Shown: positions 1 to 8,648, counted from the stretch's first letter. The stretch is 26,973 nt of DNA from JBHJOF01 sp050330055 (GCA_050330055.1 JBHJOF010000272.1:1-26973); one strand, 5' to 3'. Notes: generated by a model not told the origin, from the letters alone. Numbers and translations are program-made.

Positions 1-739
1 AGTCCGGCGCGGCGACCCAGAGCGCGAGCGCTATCGCGGTCGTAGCCATGGCCAGCGCATCGAAGCGGCCCACCGGCGCGGGCAGCCTCGAGACGCCGCG
101 CTTGGCCAGCCAGTTGCGCGTGAAGCTGGGGATGATGCGTCCGCCGACCAGCCCGATCAGCAGCAGGATGACGGCGGTTCCCAGGCGCAGGCCTATCGCG
201 CCTGTGGCGGCCCAGCCGATCGCCTCGAGGTGCGTCAGCCCGTTAGCCAGGCCGATCAGCCCGAGCGCGCCCAGCATCGGCAGATTGCGCCAATTGCGGC
301 CGGCGGCGATCTCGCGCGCCAGCGCCGCCAGCAACGCGACGGGGAAGGCGAGGTCGGTGATCGCGGCGGCAACGGGGAATCCGGCCGAGGTGGAGACGGC
401 GATCCGCCCGGCGACGAAGAGCAGCGCCAGCGCGCCCAGGCTCCAGCCCTGGATCGGCATGCGTCCGGTCCAGTTGGGAACCGCGGTCAGCAGGAAGCCG
501 GCAACTGCGGCCTGCGCGAAGCCGAACAGCAACTCGTGGCCGTGCCAGCTCACCGCATCGAAGGCGGTCGGCAGTGTCACCTGGCCGCCGAGCACGGCCA
601 GCCAGAGCGGCACGGCGATCGCCGCCCAGAGTCCGGCCAGCAGGAAGAAGGGACGGAACCCGGCGCTCAGCACGGCCGGGCCGTCCCCCTGGCGGTTCCG
701 GGAGCGATAGCGCGGAATGCCGCCGGCCGCGCTCTTCAT
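1..739 (-). CDS. nnrS: NnrS family haem/copper membrane protein, 3' end cut by window edge
   Basis: NnrS proteins are multi-pass inner-membrane proteins linked to nitric oxide metabolism and resistance to nitrosative stress in denitrifiers. About 246 N-terminal residues are visible; the frame runs off the left edge without a stop, against roughly 400 residues in the family. Visible signatures are SAGFRPFFLLAG near residue 25, a WHGHELLFGFA segment near 65, LTAVPNWTGR near 84 and GGRIIPSFTRNWL near 200, between successive hydrophobic helices. The ATG at 739 has GGGAG seven bases upstream. Its ATGA overlaps the stop of the preceding DUF1858 gene by four bases, so the two are probably translationally coupled. 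The divergent nirK and the NnrR-type box upstream of the pair support a nitrogen-oxide role. Confidence 0.9.
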   Translation of the reverse strand, partial: MKSAAGGIPRYRSRNRQGDGPAVLSAGFRPFFLLAGLWAAIAVPLWLAVLGGQVTLPTAFDAVSWHGHELLFGFAQAAVAGFLLTAVPNWTGRMPIQGWSLGALALLFVAGRIAVSTSAGFPVAAAITDLAFPVALLAALAREIAAGRNWRNLPMLGALGLIGLANGLTHLEAIGWAATGAIGLRLGTAVILLLIGLVGGRIIPSFTRNWLAKRGVSRLPAPVGRFDALAMATTAIALALWVAAPD

Positions 740-963
740 GGCCGGTCTCCCGCCGCCGCCGGCAGCACGGCGGCGCGCAGCTCGTCGAGCAGCGCGTCGC
801 AGTCGACGGCGTAGCTCTTGGCAACCTCGGCCAGAGTCATGAAGGGCGCCATGACGCAGCCGGGGCAGAGCATGCGGCGCCGTACGAAGACGGCGACGGT
901 CTCCGGGTAGCCGTCCAGCACCGCGCCGACGACGCTCTCGGCATCGATGGAAGACTCAGACAT
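736..963 (-). CDS. DUF1858 (hybrid-cluster-associated redox disulfide) small protein
   Basis: This 75-residue soluble protein matches the DUF1858 / hybrid-cluster-protein-associated disulfide family. Members are short and often encoded near NO or nitrite reductases. The visible signature is an MLCPGCVMAPFMTL segment with Cys33 and Cys36 in a CPGC motif, plus a third cysteine near residue 55. The molecular function is not established; the CxxC suggests redox or metal chemistry, which is inference. It is the first gene of a two-gene unit with nnrS (ATGA overlap). Its start lies about 72 bp from the centre of a perfect NnrR-type palindrome. A TSS 41.5 bp from that centre would leave a leader of about 30 nt. 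Confidence 0.85.
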   Translation of the reverse strand: MSESSIDAESVVGAVLDGYPETVAVFVRRRMLCPGCVMAPFMTLAEVAKSYAVDCDALLDELRAAVLPAAAGDRP

Positions 964-1026
964 TGCCAGCCACTCGTTCTACAGGTGCAAGCTTCGAGCA
1001 CCATGCGAACAGGTCGCGCGGCGCAC

Positions 1027-1042
1027 TTTGCGCGAGCGCAAA
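1027..1042. promoter_or_regulatory. NnrR/FNR-type operator, perfect palindrome
   Basis: TTTGCGCGAGCGCAAA is a perfect inverted repeat: 7-bp arms around GA. It contains TTGCG-N4-CGCAA, which fits the TTG-N8-CAA core of FNR/Dnr/NnrR-type Crp-family regulators and closely resembles NnrR sites of denitrifying alphaproteobacteria. It lies between DUF1858-nnrS (minus) and nirK (plus). Its spacing fits class II activation (-41.5) of the minus-strand pair. No regulator gene is in the window, so the assignment is by motif and context. Confidence 0.65.
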
Positions 1043-1160
1043 GAGCGCGGCGATCCGGGCATCGCCAGCCGGTGATTTGTGCGCCGCAGTAGATAAGGCT
1101 GACTGATATATAATTGATTTGCATTGACTATTTTTGGGGACAGGAAGAACTCTTCCACTC

Positions 1161-1176
1161 TTTGTTGCAGCGCAAA
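1161..1176. promoter_or_regulatory. Candidate second NnrR/FNR-type operator, nirK side
   Basis: TTTGTTGCAGCGCAAA keeps the TTG-N8-CAA core. One half-site is full (CGCAA) and the other weaker (TTGTT). Its centre is about 99 bp upstream of the nirK ATG at 1268; activation from -41.5 would place the start of transcription near 1210 with a leader of about 58 nt. It is less symmetrical than the box at 1027-1042, so this is a candidate only. Confidence 0.4.
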
Positions 1177-1267
1177 GCGAATGTGTCTGACCACCGCCAT
1201 CTTTGCATCGTCAGCGACAGCGGGCCCGCGCGGGGCACCTGCGCTGGCGATCGAAGGAGACACGACC

Positions 1268-2287
1268 ATGAAGACCCTGTTTTGCACGACCGTAAGCGCG
1301 CTGGCGCTGGCCGCTGTCCTCGGCCTCGGCGGCACCGACGTCATGGCTGCCGGCGAAACCAGCATCGTTGCCGATCCGGCCGCCGTGCCGGCGCCGATCG
1401 CGCGGCGCACGCCGGCCACCGTCCAGGTGATGCTCGAGACGGTGGAGACGGTCGCCACGCTGAACGACGGCAGCACCTTCCGTTACTGGACCTTCAATGG
1501 CCAGGTCCCCGGTCCGATGATCCGCGTGCGGGTCGGCGATACCGTCAAGGTGACGATGAAGAACGCGGACGACAGCTGGATGATGCACAACGTCGACTTC
1601 CATGCGGTCACCGGGCCGCACGGCGGCGGCATGGCGACCGAGGCCGCCCCCGGCGAGACGAAGGGCTTCTCGTTCAAGGCGCTGAAGCCCGGCCTCTACG
1701 TCTATCACTGCGCCACGCCGATGGTCGCCCAGCACATCGCCAACGGCATGTACGGCATGATCCTGGTCGAGCCGGAGGAGGGCCTGCCGCAGGTCGACCG
1801 CGAGTTCTACGTCATGCAGGGCGAGCTCTACACCGTCGAGCCGATCGGCACAGCGGGCGAACTGACCGAGGACTACGACGCCCTGGTCAATGAGCAGCCG
1901 AGCCACCTGGTGTTCAACGGCAAGGTCGGCGCGCTCACCACGGACAAGCCGCTCACGGCCAAGGTCGGCGAGACCATCCGCATCTACTTCGGCGTCGGCG
2001 GGCCGAACAAGACCTCGTCGTTCCACGTGATCGGCGAGATCTTCGACCGGGTCTACGACATGGGCGGCGTGCGGGCGGTGACCGAGGACGTGCAGACCGT
2101 CACCGTCGCCCCGGGCGGCGCCACCATCACCGACATCACGCTCGAGGTGCCCGGCACCTACGCCCTGGTCGATCACGCCCTGTCGCGGCTCGAGAAAGGC
2201 CTGGTCGGTCACCTCAAGGTCGAGGGGCCCGAGAATCCTTCGATCTTTGACGCCACGCCCACGGAGGACCTGGCCAGCAGAGAGTAG
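1268..2287 (+). CDS. nirK: Copper-containing nitrite reductase (class II-like)
   Basis: NirK reduces nitrite to nitric oxide in the periplasm (EC 1.7.2.1). It has two cupredoxin domains and normally works as a trimer. The 339-residue product starts with a Sec signal peptide ending near VMA-AG (residue 27). All copper ligands can be placed: His107, Cys148, His156 and Met161 for type 1 copper; His112, His147 and His303 for type 2 copper. Catalytic Asp110 and His253 (SSFHVIGE) are also present. Seven residues separate the type-1 Cys and His, as in class II (AniA-like) enzymes. The frame stays open upstream to 1124, but the ATG at 1268 is preferred: AAGGAG lies eight bases upstream and the signal peptide begins there. 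It is divergent from DUF1858-nnrS. No nirV is adjacent. Confidence 0.96.
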   Translation: MKTLFCTTVSALALAAVLGLGGTDVMAAGETSIVADPAAVPAPIARRTPATVQVMLETVETVATLNDGSTFRYWTFNGQVPGPMIRVRVGDTVKVTMKNADDSWMMHNVDFHAVTGPHGGGMATEAAPGETKGFSFKALKPGLYVYHCATPMVAQHIANGMYGMILVEPEEGLPQVDREFYVMQGELYTVEPIGTAGELTEDYDALVNEQPSHLVFNGKVGALTTDKPLTAKVGETIRIYFGVGGPNKTSSFHVIGEIFDRVYDMGGVRAVTEDVQTVTVAPGGATITDITLEVPGTYALVDHALSRLEKGLVGHLKVEGPENPSIFDATPTEDLASRE

Positions 2288-2310
2288 CTCTCGGATGCGC
2301 CTGTACCCCA

Positions 2311-2342
2311 GAAGCCTCAGCCGTCGTCGCGGCTGAGGCTTC
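2311..2342. terminator. Hairpin between convergent nirK and Mur-ligase genes
   Basis: There is a perfect 13-bp stem (left arm GAAGCCTCAGCCG) with a six-base TCGTCG loop, 24 bases after the nirK stop and about 40 bases beyond the 3' end of the facing ligase gene. No T-run follows on either strand, so it is a transcript-end hairpin and possible bidirectional terminator rather than a textbook intrinsic one. Confidence 0.6.
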
Positions 2343-2384
2343 CTCGCAATGGATGGCGGAACAGTCGCGTACGGAGCTTGCCGG

Positions 2385-3632
2385 TTACTGTGCGATCGGC
2401 GTGAAGGGGCTGCTCCAGAGCTCGCACTTGGGGCAGTAGGTGCGCCGGCCGCACTGCTGCCGCCAGCAGCGCACGCCTTGCGCGCGGTCGAGGTAGAGCC
2501 GTACCAGGTGATCGGGCCGTTCCGATCCCTTCATGACCACCAGGTCTCCCGCCTGCAGCCGGGGCTGCAGATAGTCGTTCAGCTCGTAGAGGGTGTCGAA
2601 GAGCTTGAGGCGGTCGACGCCCTCCGCCTCGGTCAGCTTTCGCATGCTGTTGTTCATGGGCGTGACGAGCAAAACCTCGTCGGCCGCTTTGAGAGCATCG
2701 CGCGCGATCTGGCGGTACTTGCTGGAAGCCTTGCCCTTGTAGTCGGAAAGATGTCCAAGGACATAGTACTTGCGACGCGCCCGCGCCGTGGCAGTGAACT
2801 CGATCGTCGCCGGAACGGTCTCGTAGGATGACTTGAAGGAATCGACGATGAAGGTCACGCCGTCCCTGGTCTCGTGGCAGCTCATGCGGCCGTACATCGG
2901 CTCGGCCTTGGCCAGCATGCGGGCGCCTTCCGTGAGCGGGATGCCGCGCGCCAGGCCGACCGCGAGCGCGGCCAGGGCGGAGAAGGCCCAGTGCGCGCCG
3001 ATCATGCGAGTCTGAACCCGCACCCGCTCGTTGAAGTGAACCGCCGTGAAGGAGAGCCGTTCCGGCCAGGCGGCCGAGACCTCTTCGGCCCGCAGCTCCG
3101 CCTCCGGCGAGAAGCCGCAACCGATCACCCGAGCCTTGCTGCGCACACGCATCGCCCAGACCCGCGGATCGTCGACGTTGAGCACCGCCACACCGTGCGG
3201 CGGCAGCACCTCGACCAGCGTCGATTTCTCCTTGGCCGTATCGTCCAGGTCCTTGAAGTTCTTGTGGTGGTCGTAGCTCACCCGGGTCACCACGCCGATC
3301 TCGGGCCGGAACAGCGCCGCATACTCGGCGATCGCGCCCGGTGCATGGCCGCTCAGCTCCTCGACGCAGTAGCGATGCCAGGGGCCCATTGTGATCAGCG
3401 TACGCTCGAGATTCGAGGGCTGGCCGGTCAGGTACCTTCCCGTGTGAGCCGGGCCGTCGGCGGACAGCACGGCGGCCACCAGCTGCTTGGTGGTGGTCTT
3501 GCCGAAGCTGCCGGTGATGCCGACGTAGCAGGCACGCGCGTTCACGGCGCGGGCGATGCGGCCCAGGGGCGCATAGGCTCGCATCCAGATGGGTACGAGC
3601 AGGCGCTTCGCCAAATGCCGCGGACTAAGCAT
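2385..3632 (-). CDS. MurF-like ligase with C-terminal Cys4 motif, copy 1
   Basis: The 415-residue protein has the Mur ligase ATP-binding and C-terminal domains. Visible are a P-loop GITGSFGKTTTK (Lys45), VVTRVSYDHHKNF near 114 (cf. the MurF IxxAHxxxF segment), VLNVDDP near 150, and DSFKSSYETVPAT near 264, where MurF has DxYNANPxS. It lacks the roughly 80-residue UDP-MurNAc-peptide-binding domain that precedes the P-loop in true MurF, so it is unlikely to make the usual UDP-MurNAc-pentapeptide. The tail has Cys389, Cys394, Cys400 and Cys403 (C-x4-C-x5-C-x2-C), suggesting a zinc site. It is the downstream member of a tandem pair, 123 bp after copy 2, and probably shares its transcript. The substrate is unknown; an amide-forming acid-amine ligase is inferred. 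Confidence 0.85.
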   Translation of the reverse strand: MLSPRHLAKRLLVPIWMRAYAPLGRIARAVNARACYVGITGSFGKTTTKQLVAAVLSADGPAHTGRYLTGQPSNLERTLITMGPWHRYCVEELSGHAPGAIAEYAALFRPEIGVVTRVSYDHHKNFKDLDDTAKEKSTLVEVLPPHGVAVLNVDDPRVWAMRVRSKARVIGCGFSPEAELRAEEVSAAWPERLSFTAVHFNERVRVQTRMIGAHWAFSALAALAVGLARGIPLTEGARMLAKAEPMYGRMSCHETRDGVTFIVDSFKSSYETVPATIEFTATARARRKYYVLGHLSDYKGKASSKYRQIARDALKAADEVLLVTPMNNSMRKLTEAEGVDRLKLFDTLYELNDYLQPRLQAGDLVVMKGSERPDHLVRLYLDRAQGVRCWRQQCGRRTYCPKCELWSSPFTPIAQ

Positions 3633-3755
3633 GGTCCCAGCTCATGACACTCGGAGGCAGCACAACGTTCGTTTCCATCCAATCGCACGCCAAGACCCTG
3701 CCGGACGATCTGCTGTACCTCTGCAAGAGCGCGATCTGGAGCCGAAGTGGAGGTT

Positions 3756-5015
3756 TCAGCTTGCCCCCGACGGCGCAACCGGCGTCAAGGCGCTGCGCCA
3801 GAATTTGCATCTCGGACAGAACGTGTTGCGTCCGCAGCGCTCGCGCCAGCAGCGGACGGCACGGTCCCGATCAAGGCAGATTCGCTCGAGATGATCGGGT
3901 CCAGCGGAGCCCTTGAGGACCACCAGATCCCCGGCCTGCAAACGCGGTTGCAGATAGGCGTTCAACTCGTAGAGCGTGTCGAAGGTCTTGAGCCGATCCG
4001 CGCCTTCCGCTTCGGTCAGCTTTCGCACGCTGCTGTTGTGCGGTGTGATGAACAGGACTTCGTCGGCTCCCGCCAGCGCCTTCCGTGCGACGTCGCGGTA
4101 CTTTCTGGAACCCGAGCCCTTGTAGTCGGACATATGGCCGAGCACGAGGACCTTGCGGCGCGCCCTCGCCGCGGTCAGGAATGCGAGCGTCGCCGGGACG
4201 GTGTCATAGGACGATTTGTAGCAGTCGAGAACGAAGGTCACGCCGTCCTTGGTCTCGTGGCAGCTCATGCGGCCGTACATCGGCTCGGCCTTTGCCAGCA
4301 TGCGGGCGCCAACTTCGAGCGGGATGCCACGCGCCAGGCCGACGCCGAGCGCCGCCAGCGCAGCGAAGGCCCAATGCTCGCCGATCATGCGGGTCTGGAT
4401 CCGAATACGCCGATCGCCATGCACCGCCGTGAAGGCGCAGCGCTCGGGCCAGACCGACGAGACGTCTTCGGCGCGCAGCTCCGCCTCCTCGGAAAAGCCG
4501 CAGCCGATGATCCGCGCCCGGGTGCGCTCGCGCATCGCCCAGACCAGAGGATCGTCGGCATTGAGCACTGCGGCGCCGTCGGGCGGCAGCGCCTCGATCA
4601 GCTTGGCCTTCTCTTCGGCCGTCTCTTCCAGACTCCGGAAGTTCTTGTGATGATCGTAGCTGACCCTGGTCACGACGCCGATATCGGGCCGGAGCACGGG
4701 GGTGAGCCTGTCCAGCGCCCCCGGCTCATAGCCGCTCAGCTCCTCGACGCAATAGCGGTGCCAAGGGCCCATGGTGACGATCGTGCGCTCGAGGTCGCCG
4801 GGCCGGCCGGCGATCGCGCCGCTGAGCTGGACCGGGCCATCGGCCGAAAGCACCGCGGCCACGAGCTGCTTGGTCGAGGTCTTGCCGTAGCTGCCGGTGA
4901 TGCCGACGAAGCACGCACGGCCGTGCAGCACGCGCGCTACGCGCGCGCAGGGACCGTAGGATCGCTCCCAGATCGGCCAAAGCATGCGCCTTAGCAGGTG
5001 CAGTCCATGGGCCAA
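3756..5015 (-). CDS. MurF-like ligase with C-terminal Cys4 motif, copy 2
   Basis: This 419-residue paralogue of the downstream gene aligns without a gap through residue 415. The P-loop GITGSYGKTSTK, VSYDHHKNF, DCYKSSYDTVPAT and all four tail cysteines (389, 394, 400, 403) fall at identical positions, pointing to a tandem duplication. The start codon appears to be TTG at 5015: it gives the same N-terminus length as copy 1, and a G-rich stretch lies about eight bases upstream. An in-frame ATG at 4985 would remove ten residues of the conserved N-terminal segment. As in copy 1, the MurF substrate domain is absent. Function unknown; an ATP-dependent peptide- or amide-bond ligase is likely. It is the first gene of the minus-strand pair. 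Confidence 0.85.
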   Translation of the reverse strand: MAHGLHLLRRMLWPIWERSYGPCARVARVLHGRACFVGITGSYGKTSTKQLVAAVLSADGPVQLSGAIAGRPGDLERTIVTMGPWHRYCVEELSGYEPGALDRLTPVLRPDIGVVTRVSYDHHKNFRSLEETAEEKAKLIEALPPDGAAVLNADDPLVWAMRERTRARIIGCGFSEEAELRAEDVSSVWPERCAFTAVHGDRRIRIQTRMIGEHWAFAALAALGVGLARGIPLEVGARMLAKAEPMYGRMSCHETKDGVTFVLDCYKSSYDTVPATLAFLTAARARRKVLVLGHMSDYKGSGSRKYRDVARKALAGADEVLFITPHNSSVRKLTEAEGADRLKTFDTLYELNAYLQPRLQAGDLVVLKGSAGPDHLERICLDRDRAVRCWRERCGRNTFCPRCKFWRSALTPVAPSGAS

Positions 5016-5338
5016 GGCCTAACCCCCCGGTTTGCGGCCAGCCGCTCAGCCAAAGTGCCTCGGTCAGGGCATAGCCTGACTGGCCGAGCAGGCCAAGGCA
5101 AGGGCGAGAATTGCAGCTTCTTTTAAAACGTGAGCCTTTCCAATTCGCTAATCTCCATCTCCACTCGACTGAGGGGCTCCGGCACAGGGTCATGGCGGGA
5201 CGCGGCGCGGGTCGGGGACGATCCCGTCCCGGCGGCAGCCGCCGGCGCCTGCGCGGTTGACTTGCCCGACCGCGGCGCCATATGCGAGAGCATTGCGCCT
5301 GTGCGGCCTGCCAGGCGGTTTCAGCTAGGCGGCTCCTG
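5016..5338. other. Divergent intergenic region without a convincing gene
   Basis: About 320 bases separate the ligase pair (minus) from ybbA (plus). A small hairpin, GTCAGG/CCTGAC around a six-base loop, lies at 5064-5081 in the presumed leader of the ligase transcript. An open frame covering 5130-5339 has no recognisable protein features or ribosome site. Both divergent promoters should lie here, but I cannot place them with confidence. The tesA esterase gene that often accompanies ybbAP is absent. Confidence 0.5.
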
Positions 5339-6088
5339 ATGACCTTGCCCACCGACAAGTCGCGCACCACCATGCCTGGGGGCGAGCCCATGATCGAGCT
5401 GCGGCAGGTGGCGCTCACCCTGCCGTCGGCGGCGGGCCCGGTGCACATCCTGCGCGGCCTCGATCTTGTGATCGGACGCGGCGAGACGGTCAGCGTGGTG
5501 GGCCCTTCGGGCTCGGGCAAGTCGTCCATGATGATGGTGATCGCCGGTCTGGAGCGGGCCAGCGGCGGCCAGGTCCGCGTCGCCAGCCGCGAGCTCGCGG
5601 GGCTCGACGAGGACGCGCTGGCGCGCTTCCGGCGCGACGCCATCGGCATCGTGTTCCAGGATTTCCATCTGGTGCCGACCATGACGGCGCTTGAGAACGT
5701 CGCCGTGCCGCTCGAGTTCGCCGGCCGCGGCGACGCCTTCGAGCGCGCCGCCGCCTGTCTCGAGCTGGTCGGCCTGAGCCATCGCCTTACCCACTATCCC
5801 GGTCAGCTCTCCGGCGGCGAGCAGCAGCGCGTGGCGCTGGCCCGCGCCTTCGCGCCGGAGCCGGACCTGCTGCTGGCCGACGAGCCGACCGGCAACCTGG
5901 ACGGCGAGACCGGCGGCCATGTGATCGATCTGCTGTTCGATCTGAGCCGGCGGCACGGCACCACGCTGATGCTGATCACGCACGACACGGCGCTGGCGGC
6001 GCGCTGCGCCCGCCGGGTCAGTCTGGCCGACGGGCGCATCGTCGACGACGGCCGGTCCGGGGCGGCCACGCGCGCGGCGGCGCAATGA
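5339..6088 (+). CDS. ybbA: ABC transporter ATP-binding protein, YbbA/LolD-like
   Basis: This is the cytoplasmic ATPase of a MacB/LolD-type ABC system, whose members drive export or extraction of lipophilic molecules rather than import. The Walker A motif GPSGSGKSS, a Q-loop in IVFQDFHLVPTMTALENV, the signature LSGGEQQRVALARAFA, Walker B DLLLADEPTGNLD and the H-loop LITHD are all present and in order. From the ATG at 5339 it has 249 residues; ATG at 5372 or 5390 (MIELRQ) are also possible starts and agree better with the usual length of about 230. The stop overlaps the permease start as ATGA, so the two form a translationally coupled transporter. The substrate is not known. Confidence 0.92.
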   Translation: MTLPTDKSRTTMPGGEPMIELRQVALTLPSAAGPVHILRGLDLVIGRGETVSVVGPSGSGKSSMMMVIAGLERASGGQVRVASRELAGLDEDALARFRRDAIGIVFQDFHLVPTMTALENVAVPLEFAGRGDAFERAAACLELVGLSHRLTHYPGQLSGGEQQRVALARAFAPEPDLLLADEPTGNLDGETGGHVIDLLFDLSRRHGTTLMLITHDTALAARCARRVSLADGRIVDDGRSGAATRAAAQ

Positions 6089-8648
6089 CCGCGAGCGTCG
6101 CGACGCTCGGCCCGGGTCGCACCGCACCGTCGCTGCCGCTCGCCCTGCGCTTGGCGCGACGCGAGCTGCGCGCGGGGCTGAGCGGCTTCCGCATTTTCCT
6201 CGCCTGCCTGCTGCTCGGCGTCGGCGCCATCGCCGGCGTCGGCTCTGTTTCGCAGGCCATGCTGGACGGCCTGCGCGACAACGGCCGCGTTCTCCTGGGC
6301 GGTGATCTGGATCTGCGCCTGGTGCACCGCAAGGCGACGCCGGAGCAGCTTGCCTGGCTATCCGAGCGCGCCACGCTTTCCGAGGTGGCCGAGATGCGCG
6401 CCATGGCGCGCGCAGGCGGGCCGGAAGCGAAACGCGTGCTGATCGAGCTACGCGCCGCCGACGAGGCCTTCCCGCTCTACGGCGAGACGCAGCTCGAGCC
6501 GGCCGGCGACCTGCAAAGCGCGCTGGCCTGGCGCGACGGCGCCTGGGGGGCCGTGGCCGACGGCAACCTGCTGCGCCGGCTCGGCGTGGCGCTGGGTGAT
6601 AGGGTGCAGGTCGGCGAGGCGCGCTATCAGGTGCGCGCTGTGCTGGCGCGGGAGCCCGATCGCGCGGCGCGCGGGCTGACCCTGGGGCCGACCTTCCTGG
6701 TGGCGCGTGACAGCCTGGCGGAGAGCGGTCTCGAGCAGCCGGGCAGCCTGATCCACTACCACTACCGCCTGCGGCTGCCGGCCGGCGGCGACGTCAACGC
6801 CCTGCGCCGTGACATCGTCGAGCGCTTTCCCGAGGCCGGCTGGCGCATCCGCGATACCGGCGAGGCGGCGCCTGGGCTGCGCCGCTTCATCCAGCGCCTG
6901 ACCCAGTTCCTCGCCTTGGTCGGCCTGACCTCGCTGCTGGTCGGCGGCGTCGGCGTCGGCAACGCGGTCAAGAGCTACCTGGAAGGCAAGCGCGCGACCA
7001 TCGCCACCCTGAAGTGCCTGGGCGCGCCGGCGCGGCTGATCTTCCAGACCTATCTGCTGCAGGTCATGGCGCTGGCCCTGCTCGGCGTCGCCGGCGGCCT
7101 GCTGCTCGGCGCGGCGGCGCCCTATGGCGTCGCCCTGCTGCTGGGCGACCAGCTCGGCTGGCAGGCGACGGGCGGGTTCTATCCGCTGCCGCTCGCCATC
7201 GCCGCCACATTCGGCCTCTTGACCGCGCTCGCCTTCACCCTCTGGCCCCTGGCGCGCGCCCGCCACCTGCCGGCTGCCAGCCTGTTCCGCTCGCTGGTGG
7301 CGCCGGTTTCCGGCCGACTCGACCGCGTGGCGCTGTTGGCCGTCGTGCTGGCCGGCCTGGCGCTGGCGGCGCTCGCCGTGCTGACGGCGCGCGACCGGGA
7401 GCTGGCGCTGTACTTCGTCGCCGGCGCCACGGCGACCCTCGGCCTGTTCTGGCTGACCGCGCGCGGCGTCATGGCGCTGGCGCGCCGCGCGCCACGCTCG
7501 CGCCGGCCGGGCCTGCGCCTGGCCGTCGCCAATCTGCACCGCCCTGGTGCACCGACCGGCGGCGTGGTCATGTCGCTCGGGCTCGGCCTGACCGTGCTGG
7601 TCGCCATCGCGCTAATCGAGGGCAACCTCGCGCGCGAGGTGCGCCAGTCGATTCCCGAACAGGCGCCCGCCTTCTACTTCATCGACATCCAGCCGCAGCA
7701 GCTCGAAGAGTTCAAAGAGCTTGCGCGATCGATCCCCGGCGTCAGCGAACTGAAGTCCGTTCCCATGCTGCGCGGCCGCCTGGCGGCGGTGAACGGCGTG
7801 CCGCCGGACCGGCTCGAGATCCCCAGCGAGATCGCTTGGGTGTTCCGCGGCGACCGCGGGCTCACCTGTCGCGCGAGCCGCCGGACAATGCCGAGACCGT
7901 CACCGGCGAGTGGTGGCCCGCCGACTACAGCGGCGCGCCGCTGGTCTCGCTCGACGCCGAGGTCGGCCAGGCGCTCGGCATCGGGCCCGGCGACAAGCTG
8001 ACGATCAACCTGCTGGGCCGCGACGTGGAGGTGACGATCGCCAACCTGCGCGCCATCGACTGGACGAGTCTCACCATCAACTTCGTCATGGTCCTCTCGC
8101 CCGGCCTGCTGGAGCAGGCGCCGCAGACCCATCTCGCCACCCTCAAGGCGACGCCGGAAGCCGAGGACCGCGTCGAGATCGCGGTCACCGACCGCTTCGC
8201 CAACGTCTCGGCGATCCGCGTCAAGGAGGCGCTCGAGGGCTTCGCCGAGCTGATCGGCCAGGTGGCCATTGCCGTCAGGGTGACGGCCAGCGTTGCGCTG
8301 CTGGCCGGTGTCCTGGTGCTGGCCGGGGCGATCGCCGCCGGCCACAGGCGGCGGGTCTATGACGCCGTGGTCCTCAAGGTGCTGGGCGCCACGCGCGGCG
8401 CCATTGCCCGCGCCTTCGTGCTGGAGTACGGCCTGCTCGGCCTGGCGACCGCCGCGATCGCCGCCGTGGTCGGCGCCATTGCCGCCTGGCTGGTCCAGAC
8501 CGAGGTTATGCACATGTCCTTTACCCTCTTGCCGGGAGCCACCCTGGGGACCGCCCTGCTCGCCGCGGTGATAACGATTTTCTTCGGTTTCGTGGGCACT
8601 TGGCGCGCCCTCTCACAAAAGGCCGCGCCGCTGCTGCGGAACGCCTGA
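6085..8648 (+). pseudogene. ybbP: FtsX-like ABC permease (YbbP family), apparent 1-base frameshift
   Basis: This is the membrane partner of YbbA, a large FtsX/MacB-type permease with an N-terminal helix, a periplasmic domain, a central helix bundle and three C-terminal helices. Read in one frame from 6085, the protein is normal for 594 codons, through FRGDRGLT. It then becomes arginine-rich nonsense ending at 8001. The true continuation (SREPPDNAETVTGEWWP...) resumes in another frame at 7869 and runs to 8648. Restoring one base at 7867-7868 (TG to a full codon, e.g. TGG) gives one protein of about 854 residues, near the usual family length. Codon pattern is normal on both sides, so either the break is recent or it is a sequencing error. 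The C-terminal frame also stays open upstream of the break, but that part is not coding. Confidence 0.85.

Noticed and set aside
1114..1127. TTGATTTGCATTGA as a third FNR box upstream of nirK
   Set aside because: Only one half-site fits TTGAT-N4-ATCAA; the boxes at 1027 and 1161 are better.
5130..5339. 69-codon open frame between the ligases and ybbA, a possible small gene
   Set aside because: No recognisable motif, no good ribosome site, and composition as expected by chance in GC-rich DNA.
4726..5682. Minus-strand open frame of 318 codons across the ligase start and ybbA
   Set aside because: Its first part is the antisense of the YbbA Walker A and neighbouring region (DDLPEPEGPTT is the mirror of GPSGSGKSS); the rest is an out-of-frame reading of the ligase. 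Not a gene.
7014..7868. Upstream portion of the open frame ending at 8648
   Set aside because: Before the frameshift this frame is Arg/Ala/Pro-rich nonsense overlapping the true YbbP coding frame; only 7869-8648 of it is real permease.
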